From positions 186,001-250,000 of the forward strand of contig NZ_JANIAA010000001.1 in the NCBI RefSeq assembly GCF_024505145.1: a stretch of DNA of 64,000 bases. Direction: 5' to 3'. Below the pieces are notes generated by a model. It worked only from the letters and a program-made list of their open reading frames with translations. It searched no databases and had not been told where the DNA came from. This document shows, one piece after another, positions 31,165-41,235 of the stretch. Origin of the DNA: Streptomyces rugosispiralis (lineage in GTDB: Bacteria; Actinomycetota; Actinomycetes; Streptomycetales; Streptomycetaceae). Numbering within the stretch: the first letter of the stretch is position 1; each line of letters starts with the position of its first letter. Position numbers and translations under genes: made by a program.

Positions 31165-32115
31165 CTACCCTTCCTTGCCGGTGGTGCCGCCGGTGAGGGC
31201 GAGGAACACATCGTCGAGCGAGGGCCGCCGTACGGCGAATCCGATGGGCCGCACCTGGGCGGCGTCCAGGGCGGAGGCGGCCTCGGCGACGGTCTTGAGC
31301 TGGTCGCGCAGGGATACGGAAAGCACCCGCCCGTTCCGTTCGACGGCCGGCTCCATGGCGGTGACCTCGCGCAGGGCGGTGACGGCCGCGGGGATCGCGG
31401 CGTCGTCCTGCACGGTGACCTCGAGACGTTCGCCCCCCACCTTGGCCTTGAGTTCGTCCGAGGTGCCGTCGGCGATCACGCGCCCGCCGTCGATCACCGC
31501 GATCCGGTCGGCGAGCTGATCGGCCTCTTCGAGGTACTGGGTGGTCATCAGGACCGTGACACCGGCGGCGAGTTGCTCGCGGATCATGTCCCACAGGATG
31601 AGTCTGCTGGTCGGGTCGAGGCCGGTGGTCGGCTCGTCGAGGAAGAGCACCTTGGGGTCGGCGATGAGACTGGCGGCCAGGTCCAGCCGTCTGCGGGTGC
31701 CACCGGAGTACGTCTTGACCGGGCGTGCGGCGACCTGGCCCAGGTCGAGCCGGTCGAGCAGCACATCGGCGCGAGTCTTCGCCCCGCGGCGGCCCAGACG
31801 GTGGAGCACCCCGATGAGCTGGAGGTTCTCCCGGCCGGTGAGCCTTTCGTCGAGGGCCGCGTACTGACCGGTCAGGCCGATCCTGCGGCGCACCTCGCGC
31901 GGCTGGGTGCGTACGTCGTATCCGGCGACGCTCGCGCGGCCCTCATCGGCCTCCAGCAGCGTGGCCAGCACCCGCACCGTCGTTGTCTTGCCCGCCCCGT
32001 TGGGGCCGAGGAGGCCGAGGAGCGTTCCCGCCGGAACGGACAGGTCCACGCCGCGCAGCGCCTCGTGGTCCCCGTATCTCTTCCGGATCCCTTCGGCCTC
32101 TATGACTATTTCCAC
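31165..32115 (-). CDS. ABC exporter ATP-binding protein (DrrA-like)
   Basis: About 316 residues. It has Walker A GPNGAGKTTT, signature YSGGTRRRLDLA, Walker B VLFLDEPTTGLDP and the H-loop region VLMTTQYLEEADQL, followed by the C-terminal extension typical of DrrA-type drug-export ATPases. It powers the permease encoded immediately downstream. The start GTG at 32115 is preceded by GAGGTG at good spacing; an alternative GTG at 32130 would add five residues. The gene is first in the minus-strand peptide unit, so the promoter region at 32.1-32.3 kb probably controls export and perhaps the NRPS genes. Confidence 0.94.
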   Translation of the reverse strand: MEIVIEAEGIRKRYGDHEALRGVDLSVPAGTLLGLLGPNGAGKTTTVRVLATLLEADEGRASVAGYDVRTQPREVRRRIGLTGQYAALDERLTGRENLQLIGVLHRLGRRGAKTRADVLLDRLDLGQVAARPVKTYSGGTRRRLDLAASLIADPKVLFLDEPTTGLDPTSRLILWDMIREQLAAGVTVLMTTQYLEEADQLADRIAVIDGGRVIADGTSDELKAKVGGERLEVTVQDDAAIPAAVTALREVTAMEPAVERNGRVLSVSLRDQLKTVAEAASALDAAQVRPIGFAVRRPSLDDVFLALTGGTTGKEG

Positions 32116-32711
32116 GAATTCACACCTCACGTACTCGGAACGCGCTTTGCATTACATCGCACGCGCATGCGCAATGAACGCATGACGGCGACGAGTGGCG
32201 TACGCCACAGCAGTAGAGAAGTACGTGGCCCCCGTTCATCAAAGTGATAGGCCCTCCTCTAGGGAATTCCCTATCGGATGGCAGCGTCACTAAAGCAGTC
32301 GGCGCACACACCTGGCAAGGCCCATCCGGAGCACCGGCCAATACCGGCCGGTAATTTATTGATCAACGGTAAGTGATGAGGGAACGAACCCCGGGGGCGA
32401 TATCCGATTTACCCTCATTCCGCCGTGCCGCTTCCCGCCCTCGACACCCGCCCCAGCCTGCGGATCTGACGGTCGGACACCTGTCGTTCCGATGGCTCAC
32501 CGGCTTTATCCACCAGGGGAACATCGCGTAAATTCTGTCGATCTTCTCAGGCGGGACGGCCGACAGGGCGTCACGAGCGACTGGTCGGGCAGCGAAGTTG
32601 AGGGCCTGTCATTTTTTGCCGTCGGAGCTCTTGTGAGAGGTGCCCACCTTCATTACTTTCCAGTAGGCGGCGCCCCGACGATGACAGACCCCCACTTCCA
32701 ATGGAGTGACC
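32116..32711. other. Divergent intergenic region
   Basis: About 600 bp without a gene between the exporter genes (minus) and the secreted propeller gene (plus). It is the right border of the peptide cluster. It contains a strong palindrome at 32259-32274 (described separately), a second palindrome TACCGGCCGGTA at 32342-32353, and ATGAGGG facing CCCTCAT at about 32378-32429. Promoters for both directions are expected here; exact -35/-10 boxes could not be fixed by eye. Confidence 0.6.
32259..32274. promoter_or_regulatory. Candidate PAS-LuxR (PimM-type) operator
   Basis: CTAGGGAATTCCCTAT matches the published PimM consensus CTVGGGAWWTCCCBAG at 15 of 16 positions; only the last base differs. 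PimM-like PAS-LuxR activators control polyene macrolide clusters and bind near the -35 region. The box lies 144 bp upstream of the exporter ATPase start. On the minus strand a TATCAC-like -10 could lie about 12-17 bp downstream. No PAS-LuxR gene is in the window; it would have to lie elsewhere in the cluster or genome. Confidence 0.6.
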
Positions 32712-33974
32712 ATGCCTCCCGAGCACCGTGGCTCCACCCGAATGATTCTCTCCCTCGCCGCCGCCGTGGCACTGGCCGTGACCGGCTCCACGGCGGTGAG
32801 CGCCTCCGCACAGCCGAAGGCCGCCGGCCTGCGGGAAGTGATGTTCGTGGGCAACAACTGGGACGGCACCGCCGACGTCATCAAATCCACCGGCGACCTG
32901 GCCAGAATCGGCCGGATCAACGTCATACCGGACAAGGATCAGCGGCTCACCGAGATCTACCTCAACCCCATCAAACTCGCCTTCTTCCTGGGGATCCGGC
33001 TGGGGCCGGGTGAAGGCCACGACCAGTTCGTGGACGACATGTACTCGACCCCGGACGGCTCCGCCATCGTGGTCTCCCGGCCCAGCTTCGCCGATGTGGT
33101 CTCGATCGACGTCGCTACGGGCAAGGTCAACTGGCGCTTCCCGGTGTCGGGATTCCGCGCGGACCACATGGCCGTGTCCCCCGACGGCAAGCGCGTCGCG
33201 GTGTCGGCATCGACGTCGAACACCGTGCATGTCCTCGACATCGTGACGGGGAAACAGCTCGGTTCGTTCTCCGCCGGTGACAAGCCCCATGAGAACGTCT
33301 TCACCGACGGCGGCAAGTATCTCTGGAACATGTCGATCGGCGAGGTCAACACCGACCTGGACGATCCGTCGATGGACTGGACGAAGGGCGACCGGCACAT
33401 CACCGTGGTCGACGCGAACACATATCGGCAGGTCAAGGTCATCGACATGCGCGAACGGCTCGACGCCTTCGGCCGCAAGGACCTGTCCGACGCCGTCCGG
33501 CCCGTCGCCTTCACCCCCGATGAGTCCAAGCTCTACTTCCAGGTCTCGTTCTTCAACGGGTTCCTGGAGTACGACGTGGCCAAGGACAAGATCACCCGCG
33601 CGAAGACCCTCCCCAAGAACCCGGCGACCAGCGAGGACCGCACCACCTGGGTCAACGACTCCCGCCACCACGGCCTGTCGATGAGCCCCGACGGCAAGAA
33701 GCTGTGCGTGGCCGGGACGATGGACGACTACGCGACCGTCGTGGACCGGGAATCGCTCCAGGAGGGCCCCCTGGTGCCGACCTCGAAGCCGTACTGGGCG
33801 ACGGTGAGCGGCGACGGCACCTCGTGCGTCGTCTCCGAGAGCGGTGCCGACCAGGTCACCGCGATCGACTTCGCGACGGGCGAGAAGACCGCGTCCGTGT
33901 CGGTCGGCGACCACCCACAGCGGGTGCGCATCGGCCATGTGGCCGCCGACTGGACCGGACCGTCGGCCTCGTAG
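32712..33974 (+). CDS. Secreted YncE-like beta-propeller protein
   Basis: 420 residues with an N-terminal signal sequence, MILSLAAAVALAVTGSTAVSA, ending near residue 34. The rest has repeated propeller blade motifs such as AVSPDGKRVAVSA, SMSPDGKKLCVAG and VTAIDFATGEKTASV, as in YncE/YVTN-type seven-bladed propellers. It is probably exported and non-enzymatic or ligand-binding; the ligand is unknown. The ATG at 32712 has GGAG 5 nt upstream; a GTG two codons earlier lies inside that site. It is divergent from the exporter genes and followed by a strong hairpin. Membership in the peptide cluster is uncertain. Confidence 0.8.
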   Translation: MPPEHRGSTRMILSLAAAVALAVTGSTAVSASAQPKAAGLREVMFVGNNWDGTADVIKSTGDLARIGRINVIPDKDQRLTEIYLNPIKLAFFLGIRLGPGEGHDQFVDDMYSTPDGSAIVVSRPSFADVVSIDVATGKVNWRFPVSGFRADHMAVSPDGKRVAVSASTSNTVHVLDIVTGKQLGSFSAGDKPHENVFTDGGKYLWNMSIGEVNTDLDDPSMDWTKGDRHITVVDANTYRQVKVIDMRERLDAFGRKDLSDAVRPVAFTPDESKLYFQVSFFNGFLEYDVAKDKITRAKTLPKNPATSEDRTTWVNDSRHHGLSMSPDGKKLCVAGTMDDYATVVDRESLQEGPLVPTSKPYWATVSGDGTSCVVSESGADQVTAIDFATGEKTASVSVGDHPQRVRIGHVAADWTGPSAS

Positions 33975-34010
33975 CGGTACCCCGGAGCGTCACGGCACGC
34001 CGTTGACCTG

Positions 34011-34040
34011 GCGGGGGCCCGTACCGTACGCGGCCCCCGC
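34011..34040. terminator. Bidirectional hairpin terminator
   Basis: GCGGGGGCC (34011-34019) pairs with GGCCCCCGC (34032-34040); the loop CGTACCGTACG is itself self-complementary. It lies between the convergent propeller gene and gdhA and could end both transcripts. Confidence 0.75.
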
Positions 34041-34062
34041 CTCGTCATGTCGACGGCGGTGC

Positions 34063-35505
<1,443 letters not shown>

Positions 35506-35658
35506 TCAGCCTTCAGTGGGGAAGAGACCGGACCCGGATTCCTCCGGCGTGCCGTGCCGCGCCGCTGACCACCCGATCAGGGCTCCGCGCAGTGCGCCCA
35601 TGAGCCGGGTGGCGGCCTCGTCCTCGGTTCGTCCGCTCTTGATGAGGTCGAGGATGTC
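35506..35658 (-). pseudogene. 3' remnant of an unrecognised gene
   Basis: An open, GC3-biased frame encodes DILDLIKSGRTEDEAATRL, continues MGALRGALIGWSAARHG and stops with TGA at 35506. No start codon precedes it: to the right the frame runs into the remnant on the opposite strand at about 35660. It looks like the last 50 residues of a real protein whose 5' end is missing. I do not recognise the family. Confidence 0.5.
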
Positions 35659-35660
35659 CC

Positions 35661-35909
35661 GAGGCCGCCCTGGCCCGCGCGCTCGACTCCGGCCGGGTCG
35701 GCTTCGCCGCGCTGGACGTGTTCGAGACGGAGCCTCTGCCGGCCGACAGCCCGCTGTGGGACCACGAGCGGGTGCTGGTGAGCCCGCACACCGCCGCGCT
35801 CGACGCGGCGGAGGACCGCCTCATCGCCGAACTCTTCGCCGCCAACGCCACCCGGCTCCTCGACGGCCACGAGCTGATCAACCGGGTCAACACCGTCGAG
35901 TTCTACTGA
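35661..35909 (+). pseudogene. 3' remnant of a D-2-hydroxyacid dehydrogenase
   Basis: The frame reads EAALARALDSGRVGFAALDV, then FETEPLPADSPLW and VLVSPHTAALDAAEDR, ending in TGA at 35909. This is the C-terminal catalytic end of the phosphoglycerate dehydrogenase/2-hydroxyacid dehydrogenase family, including the Glu and His region (FETEPLP, SPHTA). The conserved sequence that should come before EAAL is absent, and an in-frame stop lies 16 bp upstream. About three quarters of the gene is missing. A GTG at 35718 could start a 63-residue peptide but is unlikely to be functional. Confidence 0.75.
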
Positions 35910-35937
35910 CCAGGGAGACCACCACCCCGCATCTGGC

Positions 35938-38289
35938 TCAGTCCGGCAGCCCCCACGGCTTCGCGCCGCCGACGGCCGGTACGTCGCGCGGCCGTAGGTC
36001 CGGGTGGGCGCCGCGCGGGGCGATGACGGCAGTCTCGTCGCGGCCGAGCGGGATCTCGACACGGCCGGGTCCCGTCTCCCGGTACCGCAGCCGGCGGCCG
36101 TGCTCGTCCCGTACGTCGATGGCGCCGGCGATGCCGTGCTGCAGCACCAGTGGCGCGCCCGCCTCGCTGTGGACCCGCACCCATCGGGTCCTGCCGTCGG
36201 CGCGGTCCGCGTCGACGAGGAACGCGCCCTGGGCGCGCAGCGCCTGGAACGAGACGTCGGGCCAGCGCGGCGAGACGGAGGGGAAGACCCGGACGACGCC
36301 GCCATGGCTCTGCATCCCCATGTCGAGGATCGACTGGGCCGTGGTCAGCGGGCTCTCGATGCCCAGGTTGCCGTCCTCCGCGTACATGGTGTTCGCGGTC
36401 ATGTAGCAGTCCATGTAGGACTCGTCGAAGAGGTTTCCGGTGAAGGTGGTGAGGAAGTCGAGGGCGTCGTCGGGTCGCCCCATCCGCGACGCCATCGAGG
36501 AGGCCGCCGCGTAGCTGTACCCCGCCCAGAGGTCGCGGTCCTCGGTCCAGTGGTCGAACGTGGTCCGCATGATCTCCCGGTCGGCCGGGCGGTCCCAGGT
36601 GAGTTCGTGCAGCGGGTACAGCCACAGCATGTGGGAGAAGTGGCGGTGGGAGCCGGCGAGGGGTGTGCCGGCGCCGATGGTGACGCCGGTCGCGTCGCGC
36701 GGATAGTCGACCAGACGCCGCAGGATCTCCCGCCAGCGCCCGGCGCGCGGATTGTCGGTACGGAGGACGCGCAGGCAGTCGAGGAGCGTGGCGCAGCCCC
36801 AGCGGAGCAGCGAGAGGTCGTAGGTGCAGTCCACCGCGTCCGCGTACTCCGGGGACCGGGTGAGCGGCAGATGCAGTTTGCCGTCACCGCCCTCGTGGAG
36901 GAAGTGGTCGTAGTAGTTCACCGCTTTGACGAGGATCGGGTAGAGGACGTCGCGCACGATGCGCGTGTCCATGGTGTGCCGGTAGCTGAGCCAGACATTG
37001 TGCATGGCCCAGATGAGATTGCCGTTGTTGTCGGTTTTGGTGGGGGTGCCGGGGACGCCGACGGTGTGGGTGCCGGGGCGCAGCGTCCAGTCGGAGGGGT
37101 GGGCCAGGGCGTAGATCTGCTCCTTCGGGATCTCGGGCGGGAGCGACAGCGGCAGGTTCTTCTCGAAGCTCTTGAAGGTGGAGGTGACGGAGTCGAGTTC
37201 GAGGTGGTTGGAGCCCTGGATCAGCCAGGTGGCGATCTGCACGTTGAGGTTCCACCACACCGCGGTCCAGCTGCCGCCGGTCTCCGGGTACCAGGGGCCC
37301 CACTCGGACATCGAGGGGCCTCCGGCGCGGGTGGCGCAGGCGGCCTTGTAGAGCTGGATCCAGTAGAAGTCCTGAAGCCGCTTGTCGGGCACGGAGAGCA
37401 GGCTGTGCTCGTAGAAGCGGTTCCACCAGCCGCGGTGCTCGCGCACCAGGTCGTCCGGGTCCTCGGCCAGGGTGCGCGCCACCTCGGCCACGGCCAGTTC
37501 GGTGGTCTTCGCGAGGTCGTCGGGGTAGCGGTAGACGATATGCGCGGCGAGCAGCCGGCCGGTGCCGACCCGGTGTTCGCGCCAGGCGGTGGTCCACCCG
37601 CCACCGGCGATCAACGGCTGTTCGACGTAGTGGGTGGCCCCCGTGGAGCCGGTGCGGGGGTCGGGGTTGCCGGTGTAGTCGGCGGGCCTGCCCTTCGTCC
37701 GGGGTGAGGTGGCGGACATCCATGTGAACGACCAGGCCGCGCTCTCCTCGCCCGCGCTGGGCCGGGTGGAGATCAGCAGCGCGGTACGGGCGTTCTGCAC
37801 CAGCATGGTGAAGCGGACGCTGCCCCGGGTGGTGGTGACGGTGCCGCGCAGCTCGGCGTCCCAGATGTCGAGGGTCCAGTCGAGATCGGTCACCTCGCCG
37901 GCCAGGGTGAGGTCGAAATGGCCTATGGGCAGCCGCGAGTAGCCGTACGTGGCGGCCCACTGGGGTCGCTGGTCCTGTACCTGATTGTGGCTGACCATCA
38001 CTTTCACGGAGTTGGCCGTGGCGCCCCGGGAGACGTTCACCCCGAGCAGACCGTTGCCGAGGAAGGGGCCGTCCTTCCAGTCGCCGGGCATCCGCCGCCA
38101 TCGCGGAGCGGCGGCCCTGGCCAGCCGTTCGGCCAGGCTTCCCGACGCGCCGGGCCCCTGGGGCGCGGCCCAGGCCGCACCGGAACCGGTCAGCCGGCCT
38201 CCGGCGCCGAGCGCGACCGCCGAGCCGGCTACGGCCGCCGAGCCGATCACTCCTCTTCGAGAGAGCCCGTTCCCTGTTGTCGGGGTCAC
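35938..38289 (-). CDS. Tat-exported GH95-like glycoside hydrolase
   Basis: 783 residues. The N-terminus MTPTTGNGLSRRGVIGSAAV has a twin-arginine signal (LSRRGV) and hydrophobic stretch, cleaved after about residue 45 (AAWAA). The mature part opens with WKDGPFLGNGLLGVNVSRG and carries an (alpha/alpha)6-type catalytic region with GSHRHFSHMLWLYPLHELTW, close to the GH95 alpha-L-fucosidase/galactosidase motif; the C-terminal beta domain has VFPSVSPRWPDVSFQALRAQGAFLVD. It is expected to cut a plant or host glycan outside the cell; the exact linkage is unknown. GTG 38289 is chosen because GGGAGG lies 7 nt upstream; the ATG at 38304 sits inside that site. Confidence 0.82.
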   Translation of the reverse strand: MTPTTGNGLSRRGVIGSAAVAGSAVALGAGGRLTGSGAAWAAPQGPGASGSLAERLARAAAPRWRRMPGDWKDGPFLGNGLLGVNVSRGATANSVKVMVSHNQVQDQRPQWAATYGYSRLPIGHFDLTLAGEVTDLDWTLDIWDAELRGTVTTTRGSVRFTMLVQNARTALLISTRPSAGEESAAWSFTWMSATSPRTKGRPADYTGNPDPRTGSTGATHYVEQPLIAGGGWTTAWREHRVGTGRLLAAHIVYRYPDDLAKTTELAVAEVARTLAEDPDDLVREHRGWWNRFYEHSLLSVPDKRLQDFYWIQLYKAACATRAGGPSMSEWGPWYPETGGSWTAVWWNLNVQIATWLIQGSNHLELDSVTSTFKSFEKNLPLSLPPEIPKEQIYALAHPSDWTLRPGTHTVGVPGTPTKTDNNGNLIWAMHNVWLSYRHTMDTRIVRDVLYPILVKAVNYYDHFLHEGGDGKLHLPLTRSPEYADAVDCTYDLSLLRWGCATLLDCLRVLRTDNPRAGRWREILRRLVDYPRDATGVTIGAGTPLAGSHRHFSHMLWLYPLHELTWDRPADREIMRTTFDHWTEDRDLWAGYSYAAASSMASRMGRPDDALDFLTTFTGNLFDESYMDCYMTANTMYAEDGNLGIESPLTTAQSILDMGMQSHGGVVRVFPSVSPRWPDVSFQALRAQGAFLVDADRADGRTRWVRVHSEAGAPLVLQHGIAGAIDVRDEHGRRLRYRETGPGRVEIPLGRDETAVIAPRGAHPDLRPRDVPAVGGAKPWGLPD

Positions 38290-38614
38290 GTATGTGCCTC
38301 CCATATCTGGTAGTGAACTACCGGCATGGTGCAGGCCGTATGAGCTTCAGGGGAATACCTCCGACGTATCAGATATCAGAAGGGTCCGTATCCGCAGGTG
38401 AGTTGGATCGCCCGGCGGCCTTCACCGAGGCGGAGGGCACCAGCCAACCGATGTATAGGCCGCCTCGCCCGCGAGCCCGAGGATCCACGCCCGCGTCATA
38501 TGGTGTCCAGGCCCTGTCAATTCCGCCTATGCGATACCTCTCTAGGGTCCCAGGCCGTGGGACCCCGCCGTCGGCCGGCGGCGGGGAACGTTCACGGCAC
38601 TCCTTGGAGCCAGA
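38290..38614. promoter_or_regulatory. Divergent control region with inverted repeats
   Basis: The 325-bp gap separates the glycosidase (minus) and the PhoX-like gene (plus). GGTAGT (38309-38314) faces ACTACC (38317-38322) directly upstream of the glycosidase ribosome site and may be a repressor operator. GGGTCCCA (38545-38552) faces TGGGACCC (38558-38565) about 50 bp before the PhoX-like start. No gene was seen. Confidence 0.45.
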
Positions 38615-39772
38615 GTGAAACGTCGCACCCTCCTGCGCGCCGCCGTCATCGGCGGCTCCTCGGCAGCCTTCGGCGGAACCCTGTGGCGCGGCGCCGCGTA
38701 CGCCGCACCGGCGCAGCCGGGCGCCGGCCCGTACGGGGCGCTCGGTTCGCCGGACGCCAACGGCATACGGCTTGCCGCCGGGTTCACCAGCCGGGTGATC
38801 GCCCGTTCGCGGCGGACGGTCACCGGCACCTCGTACACCTGGCACGACGCCCCGGACGGCGGAGCCTGCTACGCCGACGGCAGCGGCTGGATCTACGTCT
38901 CCAACTCGGAGATCAACCCGTCGGGCGGGGCGAGCGCGGTGGCGTTCTCCTCGACCGGGGCGGTCACGGGCGCGTACCGCGTCCTCTCCGGTACCCGGCA
39001 GAACTGCGCGGGAGGCAAGACTCCCTGGAACACCTGGCTGTCCTGTGAGGAGGTGGACCGCGGCTATGTGTACGAAACCGACCCGTGGGGCGCGAAGGCC
39101 GCGGTGCGGCGCGACGCGATGGGCCGCTTCAAGCACGAGGCGGCGGCGGCCGATCCCGTCCGCCGGACCGTCTACCTGACCGAGGACGTCACGGACGGGT
39201 GCTTCTACCGGTTCACGCCGACGACATGGGGTGACCTGTCCTCCGGCAGGCTGGAGGTCATGGTCGCCGGTTCCGGCACCAGTGGCCCCGTCACCTGGGC
39301 GACCGTGCCGGACCCGACCGGCGCCACCGCCACCCGCAACCAGGTGTCCGGGGCCAAGCGGTTCAACGGCGGCGAAGGGTGCTACTACGCGGACGGCACC
39401 TGCTGGTTCACCACCAAGGGCGACAACCGGGTGTGGCAGTACGACGCGGCCGCCGGGACGATCGAACTGGCCTATGACGATTCGCTGGTGACCGGCGGCA
39501 CGGCCCCGCTGACCGGTGTGGACAACGTGACCGGGGCGTCCTCCGGCGATCTGTACGTGGCCGAGGACGGTGGGAACATGGAGATCTGCGTGATCACCCC
39601 GGACGATGTGGTGGCCCCGTTCCTGCGCGTCGACGGCCAGTCGGGCTCGGAGATCACCGGCCCGGCGTTCTCGCCGGACGGCAAGCGGCTGTACTTCTCC
39701 AGCCAGCGCGGCACCAGCGGCAGTTCGTCGGGCGGCATCACCTATGAGGTGACGGGGCCGTTCCGCGGCTGA
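38615..39772 (+). CDS. Secreted PhoX/DUF839-like protein
   Basis: 385 residues. The N-terminus MKRRTLLRAAVIGGSSAAFG has RR followed by a hydrophobic stretch, a likely Tat signal cleaved near AAYAAPAQ. The mature protein has DUF839/PhoX features: NTWLSCEEVDRGYVYE, GRFKHEAAAADP, YLTEDVTDGCFYRF and CYYADGTCWFTTKGDNRVW. PhoX proteins are Ca/Fe-dependent phosphatases; here the protein is shorter than classical PhoX (about 600-700 residues), as is common for Streptomyces members annotated only as DUF839. Enzyme activity is therefore uncertain. GTG 38615 has GGAG about 6 nt upstream. Confidence 0.8.
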   Translation: MKRRTLLRAAVIGGSSAAFGGTLWRGAAYAAPAQPGAGPYGALGSPDANGIRLAAGFTSRVIARSRRTVTGTSYTWHDAPDGGACYADGSGWIYVSNSEINPSGGASAVAFSSTGAVTGAYRVLSGTRQNCAGGKTPWNTWLSCEEVDRGYVYETDPWGAKAAVRRDAMGRFKHEAAAADPVRRTVYLTEDVTDGCFYRFTPTTWGDLSSGRLEVMVAGSGTSGPVTWATVPDPTGATATRNQVSGAKRFNGGEGCYYADGTCWFTTKGDNRVWQYDAAAGTIELAYDDSLVTGGTAPLTGVDNVTGASSGDLYVAEDGGNMEICVITPDDVVAPFLRVDGQSGSEITGPAFSPDGKRLYFSSQRGTSGSSSGGITYEVTGPFRG

Positions 39773-39791
39773 CGGCCGACGGCGTACCGGA

Positions 39792-39833
39792 GCCGGAGCG
39801 GCCGCCGGCCGGGCACCCGGCGGCCGCTCCGGC
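39792..39833 (+). terminator. Strong hairpin after the PhoX-like gene
   Basis: Arms of 17 bp, 39792-39808 and 39817-39833, are perfectly complementary (GCCGGAGCGGCCGCCGG on the left) with an 8-nt loop. It lies 20 bp after the stop codon. Confidence 0.8.
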
Positions 39834-39909
39834 CCACTCCGCTCAGCGAGCGGCCGCTACCCCATCGCCCATCGCCGTGTGTCGGTCACGGTGACCGGCT
39901 CGTCGTTGT

Positions 39910-40179
39910 TCAGCGTGCACCAGTTGTTCGACCTTGGCCTTGTCCCATTGGAGGTTGCCGCCGACGCAGCTGGGAGTCGGCCCAGAAGTACGTTGCCACC
40001 GAGACGACCAGCAGAATCAGGACCAAGGCCAAAACGCAAATGGCGGAGGGGACGCACCTCGGAGTGTTTCCAATTTGATACACAAATCCAAGGCGGGCAG
40101 CCAACGGCGCACCGCCGATATTTCCCATCGGCTGCGGCTGCCCATGTGAAGGCCCGCGATCACTCTGCATTTCGGACAT
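39910..40179 (-). CDS. Small single-pass membrane protein, possibly frameshifted at its end
   Basis: About 89 residues from MSEMQSDRGPSHGQPQPMG, then one membrane segment, AICVLALVLILLVVSVATYF, near residue 50. The family is not recognised. After FWADSQLRRR the codon bias of this frame collapses (…PPMGQGQGRTTGAR), while another frame shows GNLQWDKAKVEQLV and a third WCTLNNDEPVTVTD with good GC3. The C-terminus may therefore be altered by frameshifts. The ribosome site is weak. Confidence 0.45.
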   Translation of the reverse strand: MSEMQSDRGPSHGQPQPMGNIGGAPLAARLGFVYQIGNTPRCVPSAICVLALVLILLVVSVATYFWADSQLRRRQPPMGQGQGRTTGAR

Positions 40180-40682
40180 TACCCGTGTGTGCTCTCGGTA
40201 GGCCTCCGACTCTCGTGCGTCGATGTTCCGGGATTTGCCGCGTACGGCTGAGGCATGGCTCCACGCACCACTCCACGGCGGTGCTGACGGCTCCATTGCC
40301 TACAGCGTCGGAGGCCCGGATCGTGTTACCCGGCCGGGCTCGGGCGGGGCGCCCCGGGAGAAAATGGCCCAGGAGTAACACGCGTTTACGGTACGGCGCT
40401 GTAGGTACTGCCGACTGGTCATCGGCACGCGCCCTCCCTGGTCGATCTCCGGTCCCCCCCGGGTTCAGGGACAGCGGGGCGCGTGGCGCGGGCGGGTACC
40501 CGATGCCCGCCCGCGCCCTCCTCCAGCCCCCTGCCGGCCTCATGCCTTCCTCATGCGCCGACAGCGTCCGCACGGGGCATCGCCGCTGGTCACCACGCGG
40601 CCCGTAGCGTCTGTCCACCCGAACACGACGGCGGCCGGCACCCCTTCGAGCAGGGATACCGGCCGCCGCCGGGCGTGCGGAG
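40180..40682. other. Non-coding stretch with terminator
   Basis: No convincing gene in about 500 bp. Reading frames here lack the codon bias of real genes. Its right end holds the hairpin listed separately at 40630-40667. Confidence 0.5.
40630..40667 (-). terminator. Hairpin after the 133-residue membrane protein gene
   Basis: GGCGGCCGG (40630-40638) pairs with CCGGCCGCC (40659-40667), with further pairing of CCCC and GGG inside. It lies 16 bp past the stop of the minus-strand gene. Confidence 0.65.
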
Positions 40683-41084
40683 TCAGAGCCGCCGCACCCA
40701 GGCCGCCGCACCGTGCCCGATCGCCAGGTAAATCACCGCGGGCAGTCCGTAGTTGAGGAAGACGCGCAGGGATTCCGTGTCCATCGTGAAGATGTCCTGT
40801 GACCAGCCGGCCAGCCAGTCCGCCACACCGTGCACGAAGTCGACAAAGACATTCGCCTGATTCGCGTCGAGCATGTACAGCAGGATCCACAACGCCAGAA
40901 AACCCGCGGCAATGTCTGCGAGGGTGTGAATGACCAGCGCTGTCCTGTCTGCACCCAGACCCCCTCCATTGCCCGCCCGACGTCGATTGGCGACGGGATA
41001 TCCGGCAGGGTCGGCAGGGTATGGGCGATTTCCATCGCCGTTGTACTGACTGTTATCCGCTATGCGGTCATGGGGGTAACTCAT
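40683..41084 (-). CDS. Small integral membrane protein, unknown function
   Basis: 133 residues from MSYPHDRIADNSQYNGDGNR. A polar, Pro/Gly/Asn-rich N-terminus of about 48 residues is followed by two or three hydrophobic segments: LVIHTLADIAAGFLALWILLYML near 50, and FLNYGLPAVIYLAIGHGAAAWV near the end. GGGGGAG precedes the ATG. It resembles the small hypothetical membrane proteins common in Streptomyces; no enzyme motif is visible. It is divergent from the LysR gene. Confidence 0.7.
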   Translation of the reverse strand: MSYPHDRIADNSQYNGDGNRPYPADPAGYPVANRRRAGNGGGLGADRTALVIHTLADIAAGFLALWILLYMLDANQANVFVDFVHGVADWLAGWSQDIFTMDTESLRVFLNYGLPAVIYLAIGHGAAAWVRRL

Positions 41085-41235
41085 GGGGCTCCCCCTTGCC
41101 GGGACGGCCCCACCGAAACCTTCTTCACACTCGTTTCACACCGGTGTTCCCGGGGCGTTATGAATTCCGTCGGGAACCCGCCTCGGCCGAGGTGTTTTGA
41201 TGTGGCGTCAGTTCTCTTGAGGCGGTGCGGATGGC

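Noticed and set aside
32492..33013. Plus-strand frame overlapping the propeller gene start
   Set aside because: Out of frame with the clear coding frame and without family features.
41146..41177. GTTCCCG facing CGGGAAC upstream of the LysR gene
   Set aside because: Arms are short with an 18-bp gap and do not show the T-N11-A form of LysR sites; too weak to list.
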